In this document: one piece after another, positions 35,990 through 46,801 of the stretch | How positions within the stretch are numbered: the stretch's first letter is position 1 | Layout of the letters: every line of letters begins with the position of its first letter | NCBI RefSeq assembly: GCF_025854375.1 | Contig: NZ_CP107575.1 | Location: 3,286,001-3,350,000, forward strand | Length of the DNA stretch: 64,000 bases | From: Glutamicibacter sp. JL.03c | GTDB taxonomy: Bacteria > Actinomycetota > Actinomycetes > Actinomycetales > Micrococcaceae | Direction: 5' to 3' | Program-made: the position numbers and the translations under genes | Notes under the pieces: model-generated | What the model was told of the DNA's origin: nothing | Database searches by the model: none | Seen by the model: only the letters and a program-made list of their open reading frames with translations

Positions 35990-37398
35990 ACCCGCCCAAT
36001 CAAAAAGCGCTGCTGCCCGCTTTGGTCTTCGCCGCCTTGTCCACAGCCATCGTCTCCTCGCTGGGCATGCTGCTGGTCCCCTCGATTGCTTTGCAGTTCG
36101 ATGTCGACGTGGCCACCGCGCAATGGATGCTGACGGTCAACCTGCTCGCCGGCGCCATCGCCACGCCGATCCTGGGCCGCCTGAGCGACGGGCCGCACAA
36201 GAAACGCCTGCTGATGGTTTCCCTGGGCATCATGTTCGTTGGCTCCGTCCTGGCAGCAGCGGCGCCGAACTTCTCGCTGTTCCTCACCGGCCGCGCCTTG
36301 CAGGGCCTGTCGTACGGCATCGTGCCCATCACGATTTCCATCGCCCGAAGGTACATCGAGCAGGGCAAGGTCCAGCCCGCGATCTCCTCGCTGTCCGTGA
36401 CGGTCTCCTCCGGCATTGGCATCGGCTACCCGCTCACCGGCATCATCGCCGGACTGTTCGACTACAGCTTCGCTTTCTGGTTTGGCGCACTCTTCGTTCT
36501 TGCCACTATCATCGTTGCCTGGAAGGTCCTGCCCTCGGGGCCGGATACCCAGGCCGCCTCCCACCGGTTCGACTATCTGGGGACAGTCCTGCTGGCCCTT
36601 GGCCTGGGGTCCCTGCTCTTGGCCATTTCGGAGGGGCCGAAATGGGGCTGGGGTTCGCTGCCGATCCTGGTGCTCCTGGTCGTTGCGGCCGTCATCCTGG
36701 CCGTCTGGGTGCCGGTTGAAAACAAACTGGATCACCCGCTGATCAACCTGCGCACGCTCAAGCAGGGCGATGTCCTGCTGGCCAACATTTCTGCCATCGC
36801 GCTCGGCGCGGCACTGTACATCGGCATGTCGGTGGCCTCCCTGGTGGCCCAAGCCGAAGAATCCACGGGATATGGCCTGAGCCTTCCGGTGCTCTGGGCC
36901 GGGTTTGTCATCTTCCCGCTGTCCGTCGGAAGCTTCACGGCCAACCGGGTCGTCCGGGTCTTGGCCAAGAAGGTGGGCATCCAGATCATGCTGCCTCTTG
37001 GCGCGATCATCATGTCCCTGGCCGGCACCCTGCTGTGGCTAGTGCACTCGCAGCTGTGGGAAATCCTCGTGAGCATGCTGGTCTTCGGCCTTGGCATGGG
37101 CGCCAGCTACGCGGCGATGCCTGCGCTGATTGCCCGCAGCGTCGCGACCCAGGAATTGGGCAGCTCGGTCAGCTTCAACCAGGTGCTGCGCACCGTTGGC
37201 TCTTCCTTCGGCACCGCGATTTCGGCCGCCATCATCGCCACCCATGCCGGGGTTCATGGGGCTGCCACCCCTGCGGGCATCAATATGACGTTCATGATCG
37301 GCGCGATCTTGTGCATCATCCTGGGCGTGGCACTGGTGGCCCATTCGGCCCACCGTGCCTCACAGCCCACCAGCCCGGCACCTATGCGCGTCGACTGA
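35986..37398 (+). CDS. MFS drug/metabolite exporter (DHA2-like)
   Basis: 470 residues, about 14 membrane helices, as in the DHA2 proton antiporters. MFS motif A (GRLSDGPHKKRLLMVSL) follows helix 2 and a motif-C-like stretch (VSSGIGIGYPLTGIIAG) lies in helix 5. It should export a drug or toxic metabolite under control of the MarR gene before it. A very strong terminator follows. Confidence 0.9.
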   Translation: MNPPNQKALLPALVFAALSTAIVSSLGMLLVPSIALQFDVDVATAQWMLTVNLLAGAIATPILGRLSDGPHKKRLLMVSLGIMFVGSVLAAAAPNFSLFLTGRALQGLSYGIVPITISIARRYIEQGKVQPAISSLSVTVSSGIGIGYPLTGIIAGLFDYSFAFWFGALFVLATIIVAWKVLPSGPDTQAASHRFDYLGTVLLALGLGSLLLAISEGPKWGWGSLPILVLLVVAAVILAVWVPVENKLDHPLINLRTLKQGDVLLANISAIALGAALYIGMSVASLVAQAEESTGYGLSLPVLWAGFVIFPLSVGSFTANRVVRVLAKKVGIQIMLPLGAIIMSLAGTLLWLVHSQLWEILVSMLVFGLGMGASYAAMPALIARSVATQELGSSVSFNQVLRTVGSSFGTAISAAIIATHAGVHGAATPAGINMTFMIGAILCIILGVALVAHSAHRASQPTSPAPMRVD

Positions 37399-37407
37399 TT
37401 GCCACTC

Positions 37408-37458
37408 ATGCAGGGCGGGGCGGGAAGATCCGCTGGATCTTCCCGCCCCGCCCTGCAT
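37408..37458. terminator. Strong bidirectional terminator
   Basis: A 24-base perfect GC-rich stem (37408-37431 with 37435-37458) and three-base loop, between the converging MFS and haem-oxygenase genes. It ends both transcripts. Confidence 0.9.
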
Positions 37459-37469
37459 GTCAGCTCGCC

Positions 37470-37766
37470 TTAGAGCTCAACGATGTCGAATTCCATCAAG
37501 TCCGCACCGTGGGCAACAGGCCGCTTCGCCTCGCCGCCGGCATGGGCGGCGTCCGCGCGCTGCTCTCGCCAGTTCTCGAAGTCCTCTCGCGTAGCCCACT
37601 GCGTGTAGACGAAATAGCGGTCTTCACCACTGACCGGGCGGAGCAATTTGAAGCCTTCAAAGCCGGGCGAGGAATCCACCGAATGCTTGCGGGCCGCGAA
37701 GCGCTTCTCCAGCTCCTCGCCGGCTTCTGCGGGAACCGATAGGGCATTGATGACGACAATCGACAT
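37470..37766 (-). CDS. mhuD: MhuD-like haem-degrading monooxygenase (ABM fold)
   Basis: 98 residues. It closely parallels mycobacterial MhuD: INALSVPAEAGEELEKRFA at the start with Asn7, then SPGFEGFKLLRPVSGEDRYF, THW-like TQWATREDFENW, and the haem-ligand His in DAAHAGG. MhuD/IsdG enzymes open haem to release iron in the cytoplasm. ATG 37766 is used; the longer reading from 37862 has no ribosome site. Confidence 0.87.
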   Translation of the reverse strand: MSIVVINALSVPAEAGEELEKRFAARKHSVDSSPGFEGFKLLRPVSGEDRYFVYTQWATREDFENWREQRADAAHAGGEAKRPVAHGADLMEFDIVEL

Positions 37767-37883
37767 ATTCGACCTTCCGTGATTGCGCTTCACCTGATTG
37801 GAAGCTTTCAAGCCCAGCCTACGCCCGAATTCCGTGGCCGCGCAGTTCATGGCCGAGTGCATCCTGCCGCGGGCAGGCCGCTG

Positions 37884-38414
37884 CTAGCCGGCGAACCGTG
37901 CAGGCCAGCAGATTTCAAATCTCTCCAGGATCAGCTCGCCACCGGGCAACCGCGTATCCTCCGGCGACCAGTCACGCCCCATGGCTTTCTGGGTTCGACG
38001 CCAAAACTTCTCATGTTCGCGCTGCCACGAAGCCAAGCTCAGATCCCCCTCGCCTTCCGCCGCGGCGAACTGCGCGTCCACCTCGAAGAAACTGGCGCGA
38101 TCCACGCTGATGATCCGCAGGATGGCCCGCGGCTCCCCTGCCCCGTCGCAAATGATGCAATGGTCCTCCGGCCGGGGCACACGCTCGTTGCAGTCGTCGT
38201 AGTCGCAGGCCAGCGAGGACGTGGCCCGCTTGGTTCCGTGCAGAATTTCATTCAAGAGCTCATCAGCCAGCGCCGGATGATCGCCAAAGGATTCGGCAAC
38301 ATGATGTGGGGCGTTCTGGGCATCGATGCTTCGGCTGGCCAAATAGTCCGCCCACATTGTTGCGGCCGCTTCGGCATTGACCGGGGGCAATGGCTGCATG
38401 GTATTTTCTGCCAT
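37884..38414 (-). CDS. ASCH-domain protein
   Basis: 176 residues. The ASCH signature GTKRATSSLACDYD lies near residue 60, and the beta-barrel continues through GEPRAILRIISVDRASFFEVD and a C-terminal FEICWPARF. ASCH proteins are small PUA-like folds that bind RNA or modified nucleosides; several hydrolyse N4-acetylcytidine-type substrates. It is a single gene with no informative neighbour. Confidence 0.88.
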   Translation of the reverse strand: MAENTMQPLPPVNAEAAATMWADYLASRSIDAQNAPHHVAESFGDHPALADELLNEILHGTKRATSSLACDYDDCNERVPRPEDHCIICDGAGEPRAILRIISVDRASFFEVDAQFAAAEGEGDLSLASWQREHEKFWRRTQKAMGRDWSPEDTRLPGGELILERFEICWPARFAG

Positions 38415-38501
38415 GCCCTGATCCTACGGTGCGACCGCCCGGATCCGGCATTCCGGCAGGCCGTGGCAAGGACCGGCCGCTGCGCTGAGGGAAAAATTGA
38501 T

Positions 38502-38822
38502 TCAGCTGCCGTTTTCGATTCTGCTCAGGGCCGGCTCGACGGCACGCAGGCCATCAGGCGGCGAAGGCCGCTGGCGGGTCGAGGCACCGCGGACCGCGCC
38601 TGGGTGGACGGGCTGGCTGCTGGGCGGCACGGCGGCTGCTGTTTCTTCGGCCTCGGCGTTGGCCGGTGCTGATTTCCGCTGATGAAGATAGGTCTTGATG
38701 CCGAAACCGAGCAGCACCGCGAAGAGGACGCCGGCAAGGACCAGCGAAATCAGCCACATTTCGCCCTGGGACAGATCATTGATTTCTTTGGTCAGCAATG
38801 AGGGTGCAGAGCTCGTATCCAT
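38502..38822 (-). CDS. Small single-pass membrane protein
   Basis: About 106 residues from ATG 38822 (AGGAACAGG site). One hydrophobic helix (MWLISLVLAGVLFAVLLGFG) near residue 25 is followed by a basic stretch and a Pro/Ala-rich tail likely to be unstructured in the cytoplasm. No family recognised. Confidence 0.65.
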   Translation of the reverse strand: MDTSSAPSLLTKEINDLSQGEMWLISLVLAGVLFAVLLGFGIKTYLHQRKSAPANAEAEETAAAVPPSSQPVHPGAVRGASTRQRPSPPDGLRAVEPALSRIENGS

Positions 38823-39054
38823 ACCTGTTCCTGTAGTCGAAAGAAACCGCCACGTTGTCCCCATAGGAGTCCAGCCTAGAACGCGGGCCGCGGAATCTTC
38901 CGGTTTCTCAGGTAATTGATATGGGTTCGTTACGCGGGGCGCGCCCGATCACGATCAGATCCCCGAATCCTGCCGTGGACCCCCTCGTGGCCGGCTCGCC
39001 CAGAAGCGGCTGCGGGTTGCCGCGCAGGGCACCGGCGGGCGCGGCATTCCCCGG

Positions 39055-40485
39055 CTACAGCAGCACTTCGCGCCGCTTGGAGAGCAGCACCCTCGCGACC
39101 ATGCCGGCCACGAGCAGGGCCAGCACACCGATGGAGAACGGCCCGTAGCCGTCCTCGCCGACAAGGCTTGGAAGATTCACCAGAATGATGCCCAGGAAGC
39201 CGAGCAGGCCCGCCAGCCCGAGGGCCGGAGCCACCTGCCGGCCCCACTTCGGCCCTCCGGGCTGCTTGCGGGAAAAGAAGGCCAGGACCGCGATGGATGT
39301 CAACGTCAGCAGCAGGACCACTCCCACCGATGAGATCCCTCCGAGCCAGGTATAGAACTGGTTGATTGGCTCGAGCTGGAGCACTACGGCGAGCAGCACC
39401 AGCACGCCCGTGACGGCAGAGGTGAGTACCGATGCCTTGGCCGGGGAGCCCAGGGTCGGATGCGCCTGCCCCAAGGAGGCAGGCAAGACCTGCCGCACCC
39501 CCAGCTGGAAGAAATAGCGCGAGGATATATTGTGGAACGACAGGATGCAGGCAAAGAGGCTGGTCACGAACAACAGCTGGACAATATGCCCGCCGACGGA
39601 GCCCAGATAGGCTTCGGTCGTGCTTTGCAGGATGGTCCCGGAGTTCTCGCTGGCCTTGGCCACGATGCCGCTTTGGCCGTTGGCGCTGATCAGAACCCAA
39701 CTGGACACGGTGTAGAAGACGCCAATGGCGATCAAGGAAATGTAGGTTGCGCGCGGGATGGTGCGGTCCGGGTCCTTGGCTTCATCGCGGAACACCGCAG
39801 TCGCCTCGAATCCCACAAAGGACAAGATGGCAAAGAGTATTCCTATTCCCGGCGCACCGGACACAATTTCCGCTGGGGTCACGATTCCCCGGGAGAATCC
39901 TTCCGGGCCGCCTCCGGAGAAGATCACCACGGCGTCCAGCGCAACGACGATGGCCACCTCGGCAATCAGCAGCACGGCCAGCAGTTTCCCCGACAGCTCG
40001 ATATTCCGGTAGCCCAGGACCGCGACCACTGCGAAGCAGGCGGCTGCCCAAACCCACCACGGCAGCTCGGGACCGCCGTAGGCTTCGACCAGCTCGCCCA
40101 GTCCCGGCCCGAAGAGCCCGAACACCCCCGCTTCCAGGGCAAGGTACGCCAGCAGTGCGATGAATGCGGCGCCCAGGCCCACTGCGCGCCCGAGCCCGGC
40201 ACCGATGTAGGCGTAGAACGCGCCGGCATGGGGAACAAACCGCGTCATCTGGGTGAACCCCACGGAGAACAGCAGCAGCACGAGCGTGGCGATCACGAAG
40301 GAGAAGGGGAAGCCAGCGCCATTGCCCGAGGCAATGCCCAACGGGACAGGGCCGCCGATCACGCCCAGCGGAGACGCCGCGGCGACGACAATGAAGACGA
40401 TGGAAGCCACCGAGAGGTTTCCGCGCAGCGAGCCGGATGGCTGGGCTTTGGTGGCAGGTAGTGCAGTGCTGGGGGCTTGGGCCAT
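39055..40485 (-). CDS. APC-family amino acid permease
   Basis: 476 residues with about 12 membrane helices. The APC helix-1 motif is visible (GGPVPLGIASGNGAG) and FVGFEATAVFRDEAKDPDRTIPRA in the helix-6/7 region is a classic amino acid permease sequence. It takes up amino acids or amines; the substrate is not evident. GGAGAA ribosome site before ATG 40485. Its place beside the glyoxylate cluster could indicate glycine or a related amine, but this is a guess. Confidence 0.9.
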   Translation of the reverse strand: MAQAPSTALPATKAQPSGSLRGNLSVASIVFIVVAAASPLGVIGGPVPLGIASGNGAGFPFSFVIATLVLLLFSVGFTQMTRFVPHAGAFYAYIGAGLGRAVGLGAAFIALLAYLALEAGVFGLFGPGLGELVEAYGGPELPWWVWAAACFAVVAVLGYRNIELSGKLLAVLLIAEVAIVVALDAVVIFSGGGPEGFSRGIVTPAEIVSGAPGIGILFAILSFVGFEATAVFRDEAKDPDRTIPRATYISLIAIGVFYTVSSWVLISANGQSGIVAKASENSGTILQSTTEAYLGSVGGHIVQLLFVTSLFACILSFHNISSRYFFQLGVRQVLPASLGQAHPTLGSPAKASVLTSAVTGVLVLLAVVLQLEPINQFYTWLGGISSVGVVLLLTLTSIAVLAFFSRKQPGGPKWGRQVAPALGLAGLLGFLGIILVNLPSLVGEDGYGPFSIGVLALLVAGMVARVLLSKRREVLL

Positions 40486-40790
40486 CTGGGGTTCTCCATT
40501 GAAACGGCGGCGGGATTGCCTCCACTTTAAGAGCCGCGGCCCCAGCCCATCGATTGGCGGAAATGAATAGTCACACTAAGTAACCCAGGCGCCTTGGATG
40601 CCGTCATATTCGGCCGGCAGCCGCTCTCGCACGGCAATCGTGCGTCATAAACCGTCATTCAGCAGGCGCCCTGCGGCCCAGCAGCCGGGCGCCACGTTCA
40701 ATGGCCAGTGCGCGGGGCACACCCGAAATATGGTGAACCGGTGCCCCGCGCCCTGGCAGTTGTGCGTGTCCAGGTAGTGACGACTAGCCT
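40486..40790. other. Intergenic region between APC permease and gcl
   Basis: About 300 bases. It holds the APC promoter region and a terminator-like hairpin (40709-40750) for gcl; I see no gene. Confidence 0.5.
40709..40750 (-). terminator. Hairpin terminator downstream of gcl
   Basis: GCGCGGGGCAC (40709-40719) and GTGCCCCGCGC (40740-40750) form a perfect 11-base GC-rich stem 40 bases after the gcl stop. There is no T tract. Confidence 0.65.
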
Positions 40791-42584
<1,794 letters not shown>

Positions 42585-42874
42585 GGCAAACACGTCCTTT
42601 GGGAAGAACAATCAAGCTGTTCATGGATAGCGGGGAAGAAGTGAAAAGGAACCTACGGCGGGCAGCACGGCGCATGAGTCACCACAACGCCTGCCCCTTG
42701 AGCACCAGATCCCGGGAACGGACCGGAACGAAGTCCTCGCGCCCCACCGGCGGTGCCGGCCGCGGTGAACCGTGTACGCAAACCGCAACCGGCGTCCGCG
42801 CTGCTGGTGAAGGGTGCCGTGATCTGAGGTGCAGGCGCTACCGGCAACGCCCGCCGTAGGAAGATGTGTGGGCC

Positions 42875-43774
42875 CTAGGCCGGAACCGGGGCTTCAACCG
42901 TGCCGGAGAAGCGCTGCACGCCGCGGAAGAGGCCCGAGTGGTCCAGTGCCCCGTCCCCACAGGCCACGGTGGAGGTGACCAGCTGCGCCACGAGGGCGCC
43001 CAGCGGCAGGACCACGCCGGCTTCGCGGGCCGCCGAGGTCACGATGCCCATGTCCTTGTTGTGCAAGGCCAGGCGGAAGCCCGGGGCGAATTCGCGGTCC
43101 AGGATCTTCTGGGCTTTCTGGTCCAGCACCTTGGAGCCGGCCAGCCCGCCGCCGAGCACCTTGATGGCTGCATCGGTATCCACGCCATAGGCTTCCAGGA
43201 AGACGACGGCTTCGCTCAGCGCCTGGATGTTGGCGGCGACGATCAGCTGGTTGGCGGCCTTCACGGTCTGGCCCGAGCCCGAGGGGCCCACCAGCACGAT
43301 GGTCTTGCCCACGGCGTTGAGCACGCCCTGCGCGGCCTCGAAATCTGCCGGCTCGCCGCCGACCATGATGGACAGCACCCCTTCGATGGCTCCCGCTTCG
43401 CCGCCGGAGACCGGGGCGTCCAGCGGGCGCAGTCCGGCGGCGCGGGCCGCCTGGGCCAGATCCACCGAGACATCCGGGCGGATCGAGGAGTTGTCGACCC
43501 ACAACGCTCCGGCCTTGGCGTGGGCGAAGACGCCGTCCTCGCCGGTGACCACGGCTTCGACGTCCGGGGAATCAGGGACCATGGTGATGACCACGTCGGC
43601 GTCCTTGACAGCTTCGGCGATCGAGTTGGCGCCCTGCCCGCCAGCGGCGACCAGGTCGTCGATGGCTTTCTGGCTGCGGTTGAAACCGGTGACGGCGAAA
43701 CCGGCATTGACCAGGTTCTTCGCCATTGGCAGGCCCATGATGCCAAGGCCGATGAATGCAACGTTCTGCGACAT
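42875..43774 (-). CDS. glxR: Tartronate semialdehyde reductase (2-hydroxy-3-oxopropionate reductase)
   Basis: 299 residues. N-terminal NAD-binding GLGIMGLPMAKNLVNAGF, the DAPVSGGEAGAIEG motif, catalytic Lys in GSGQTVKAANQLI and ALHNKDMGI: the beta-hydroxyacid dehydrogenase set, matching GarR/GlxR. It reduces tartronate semialdehyde to D-glycerate. GGAGAACAAC precedes ATG 43774. The 290 bases to gcl hold no gene. Confidence 0.9.
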   Translation of the reverse strand: MSQNVAFIGLGIMGLPMAKNLVNAGFAVTGFNRSQKAIDDLVAAGGQGANSIAEAVKDADVVITMVPDSPDVEAVVTGEDGVFAHAKAGALWVDNSSIRPDVSVDLAQAARAAGLRPLDAPVSGGEAGAIEGVLSIMVGGEPADFEAAQGVLNAVGKTIVLVGPSGSGQTVKAANQLIVAANIQALSEAVVFLEAYGVDTDAAIKVLGGGLAGSKVLDQKAQKILDREFAPGFRLALHNKDMGIVTSAAREAGVVLPLGALVAQLVTSTVACGDGALDHSGLFRGVQRFSGTVEAPVPA

Positions 43775-43807
43775 GTTGTTCTCCAAAATCTCAGGTATGG
43801 GGGTGCT

Positions 43808-44605
43808 CTAGGCGCTGGCGGAGGCGGTCTTGAGCCACTCGAAGGCGGTGGCCTGATCCTGCTTGTATTCCAGGGCGACCTTGCCGATGTAGCCCAGCTC
43901 GCGCGAGCGGCTGATCCAGTCGAACAGCGGCAGGTTGCCGGTGCCCGGGGCTCCGCGGCCCGGCGCGTCGGCGATCTGGATGTGCCCGAAGTCCTTGGCG
44001 TGGTCCTCGATCACGGCGGCGACATCGTCGCCGTTGACGGCCAGGTGGTAGAAGTCGGCCAGCAGCGCGATATTGCCCTGGCCTTCTGCCTTGACGGCGT
44101 CGACGATCGCCAGCGCATCGGCGGCGGTCTTCAACGGGTAGGCCTCGGTCCCGGAGACCGGTTCGATCAGCACGGTGCCGCCGATCCCCGCGACGCCTTC
44201 GGCGGCCACGACCAGGTTCTCCAGCCCCAGCTCATCCTGCTCCTCAGGGGTGTAGTCCGCAAGGCGGTTGCCATACAGGGCGTTGAAGGAGGTGCATCCG
44301 GTGGCTTCGCCGATGGCGGCCACGACGGCGACGTTGTCCGTGAACTCGGAACTGCGCCCCTTCCAGGACACCAGGCCGCGATCTCCTTCGGGCATATTGC
44401 CGGCGAAGAAGTTCAGTCCGTCGAGCTTCACGCCGGCGTTCTTGAGCGACGCGATGAATTCGTCCACCTGCCGGTCCCCGGGGACGGCCTCAGCAAAGGG
44501 CCACCAGAATTCGACGCTGTCGAACCCTGCCTGGCGCGCTGCCTCTGCGCGCTGCAGCAGTGGCAATTCAGTAAGAAGAATTGAGCAATTCAGAGTGTAG
44601 GACAC
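43808..44605 (-). CDS. hyi: Hydroxypyruvate isomerase
   Basis: 265 residues, TIM barrel of the xylose isomerase-like AP2EC family. Sequence pieces DSVEFWWPFAE, NFFAGNMPEGDRGLVSWKGR, LIEPVS, ALLADFYHLAVNGDD and HIQIADAPGRGAPGTGNL agree with Hyi, which interconverts hydroxypyruvate and tartronate semialdehyde. GTG 44605 is preferred: GGAGGGG lies six bases before it, while the upstream TTG reading is inside that site. First gene of the glyoxylate operon. Confidence 0.9.
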   Translation of the reverse strand: MSYTLNCSILLTELPLLQRAEAARQAGFDSVEFWWPFAEAVPGDRQVDEFIASLKNAGVKLDGLNFFAGNMPEGDRGLVSWKGRSSEFTDNVAVVAAIGEATGCTSFNALYGNRLADYTPEEQDELGLENLVVAAEGVAGIGGTVLIEPVSGTEAYPLKTAADALAIVDAVKAEGQGNIALLADFYHLAVNGDDVAAVIEDHAKDFGHIQIADAPGRGAPGTGNLPLFDWISRSRELGYIGKVALEYKQDQATAFEWLKTASASA

Positions 44606-44634
44606 CGGATTCCCCTCCAAGACCAGGTTTCAAG

Positions 44635-44651
44635 TTTCCGCTTTGTGGAAA
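44635..44651. promoter_or_regulatory. IclR-type operator upstream of hyi
   Basis: TTTCCGCTTTGTGGAAA, 17 bases with TTTCC/GGAAA arms, lies 30 bases upstream of the hyi start. It shares the pattern TTCCG-N5-(C/T)GGAA with the element before the allantoinase gene. A looser ATTTC-N8-GAAAT palindrome is at 44866-44883 before the small ORF and permease genes. IclR-family AllR repressors act on allantoin genes of this kind; the regulator gene itself is not in the window. Confidence 0.55.
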
Positions 44652-44983
44652 TTATGTTTTGCTTCATGAAAACACTACGACCCGGGCGGCTGACTGTCAA
44701 CCCCTGTGCACTCAACTTCTTGCAACCCTCCAGCACCTCCGGGCAAGGCCGCTGGCGCACGGCGAGAGGCAAGTAACTCTTGCTTAATATGCGAAACCTG
44801 TTTGTTAGAAATTGCGCTGGATCGAATGAACCACCCCATGGAGGTGGCGAATGAGTTGCGCCCATATTTCCGTCATATGAAATCAGTATTTTCTATTGCG
44901 GTAGGCGCGATCGGGGCTTACAGTTGACTGGAAGGTGATGCGGCACACATCTCGGAGTGCATGATACTGACTCAGGAGCAGCC

Positions 44984-45109
44984 ATGAGCGCACAATCCCT
45001 CGGGAGTTTACTCGGGCACCCAGACTGGCAGCAGGCCCTGACCGCCCAGCCAGTGGTAGGTACCCCATCGGAGTTCTACCAGAACTTCGGCCAGCCGATC
45101 TATCCGTAG
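44984..45109 (+). CDS. 41-residue ORF upstream of the allantoin permease
   Basis: ATG 44984 has a good AGGAGCAGCC site and the frame ends at TAG 45109 (MSAQSLGSLLGHPDWQQ ... FGQPIYP). It has two Trp/Tyr-rich stretches and no recognisable family. It may be a leader peptide, the first bases of a lost gene, or a real small protein; the 156 bases to the permease gene are otherwise empty. Bases 44652-44983 carry promoter-like AT-rich sequence. Confidence 0.45.
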   Translation: MSAQSLGSLLGHPDWQQALTAQPVVGTPSEFYQNFGQPIYP

Positions 45110-45265
45110 CCGGTGATCCCGTCCGCAGCGCGGACCCACGGCAAACCCACCACGAATAGATCAGCATGCCTTGCGCAGGCGGGCCGACAGCACACGAATT
45201 TCCCATCCCGGACACCGGGTGGCTTCGCCCTGCCTTCAGCATGCTCATGAGCAAAGGACCTCGCC

Positions 45266-46795
45266 ATGAGGCAAGAACTCTCGGAGCCAAGCTCCACCGA
45301 CGTACCACCGGTCGCCCCCAGCCACCAGGGGATCGACCGCTCCAATCCGCATGAACTCAGCCCCAGCCTGTACAACCAGGATCTGGCTCCAACCACCCGC
45401 AAGGGGCGCTCGTGGAATGCCTACAGCATCTTCACCCTCTGGGCCAACGACGTGCACTCGCTGGGGAATTACGCCTTCGCCATCGGCCTGTTCGCCCTGG
45501 GAATGAGCGCGGGACAGATCCTCGGTGCCCTTGCCATCGGCGCGGTGCTGCTCTTTGCCCTGCTGAATTTCTCTGGGTTCATGGGCGAAAAGACCGGCGT
45601 CCCGTTCCCGGTGATGAGCCGCATCGCCTTCGGAATCACCGGAGCCCAGATCCCGGCCCTGATCCGCGGCGCGGTGGCGATCGCCTGGTTCGGCATCCAG
45701 ACCTATCTGGCGTCCCAGGTCCTTTCGGTCATGGTGATCGCCGTCGCTCCCGCGGCATCCGGACTTGAGGATTCAAGCTTCCTGGGACTGAACACCCTGG
45801 GGTGGATCTGCTTCATAGTCCTTTGGGCCATTCAGCTCGTGATCGTCAGCTACGGCATGGAGATGATCCGCAAATACGAAGCCTTCGCCGGCCCGGTGAT
45901 CCTGGTGACCTTCTTGGCACTGGCCATCTGGATGCTTATCGAATCTGGCTTCAGCATCTCGTTGAGCACCGGCGAGACCAAGAGCGGTGGCGCAATGTGG
46001 GCGGCAATGTTCGGCGCTGCCGCGCTCTGGGTCTCCATTTACGGAACCTTCGTCCTGAACTTCTGCGACTTCACCCGCGGAGCGCAGTCGAAGAAATCCA
46101 TCGTCAAGGGCAACTTCTTCGGCATCCCGTTGAACATGCTCTTCTTCGGAGCCATCGTCGTGGTTCTCACCGGAACGCAGTTCTCCATCAACGGCAAGGT
46201 CATCACTTCGCCGTCGGATGTTGTCGGAGCGATTCCCAACACCTTGCTGTTGCTTCTCGCCTCCGCCGCGCTTCTGGTCCTGACCATCGCAGTGAACCTG
46301 ATGGCGAACTTCGTAGCTCCCACCTACGCGCTGACCAATCTCTTCCCGAAGAAACTGAACTTCCGCAGCGCCGCGATGATTTCCGGCGTGATCGGGCTGG
46401 TGATATTGCCGTGGAATCTTTACAACTCCCCGGAAATCATCAACTACTTCCTCGGCGGCCTGGGCGCATTGCTCGGCCCGCTCTTCGGCATCATCATGGC
46501 CGACTACTGGCTGATCCGCAAAGCGCGGATCAACGTCATGGACCTGTACCGCGACCACCCCGAAGGCACCTACTACTTCACCCGAGGCGTGAACTATCGC
46601 GCTGTTGGAGCTTTGGCGATCAGCTCCGCCATCGCCCTGGTGCTGGCCTTCGTTCCGGCGCTGCATGTTCTCGGGCCTTTCGCCTGGTTCCTCGGCTCCG
46701 GCGCCGGCGCGCTCGCCTACCTTGCCCTGGCCAAGCGCCAGCATGACCTGACCGACATCGACGGCGAGCCCATCGCCGTGGCTCCGACCCACTAG
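45266..46795 (+). CDS. NCS1-family permease (allantoin/hydantoin/purine type)
   Basis: 509 residues with 12 membrane helices. The N-terminus reads NQDLAPTTRKGRSWNAYSIFTLWANDVHSLGNYAFA, the W..WN..S..W...N pattern that starts NCS1 transporters such as PucI and Mhp1. FCDFTRGAQSKKSI (loop before helix 7) is also typical. Next to an allantoin-type racemase and allantoinase, the likely substrate is allantoin, taken up with Na+ or H+. It is followed after 6 bases by the racemase-like gene, so the two form an operon. Confidence 0.87.
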   Translation: MRQELSEPSSTDVPPVAPSHQGIDRSNPHELSPSLYNQDLAPTTRKGRSWNAYSIFTLWANDVHSLGNYAFAIGLFALGMSAGQILGALAIGAVLLFALLNFSGFMGEKTGVPFPVMSRIAFGITGAQIPALIRGAVAIAWFGIQTYLASQVLSVMVIAVAPAASGLEDSSFLGLNTLGWICFIVLWAIQLVIVSYGMEMIRKYEAFAGPVILVTFLALAIWMLIESGFSISLSTGETKSGGAMWAAMFGAAALWVSIYGTFVLNFCDFTRGAQSKKSIVKGNFFGIPLNMLFFGAIVVVLTGTQFSINGKVITSPSDVVGAIPNTLLLLLASAALLVLTIAVNLMANFVAPTYALTNLFPKKLNFRSAAMISGVIGLVILPWNLYNSPEIINYFLGGLGALLGPLFGIIMADYWLIRKARINVMDLYRDHPEGTYYFTRGVNYRAVGALAISSAIALVLAFVPALHVLGPFAWFLGSGAGALAYLALAKRQHDLTDIDGEPIAVAPTH

Positions 46796-46801
46796 GAACT
46801 C

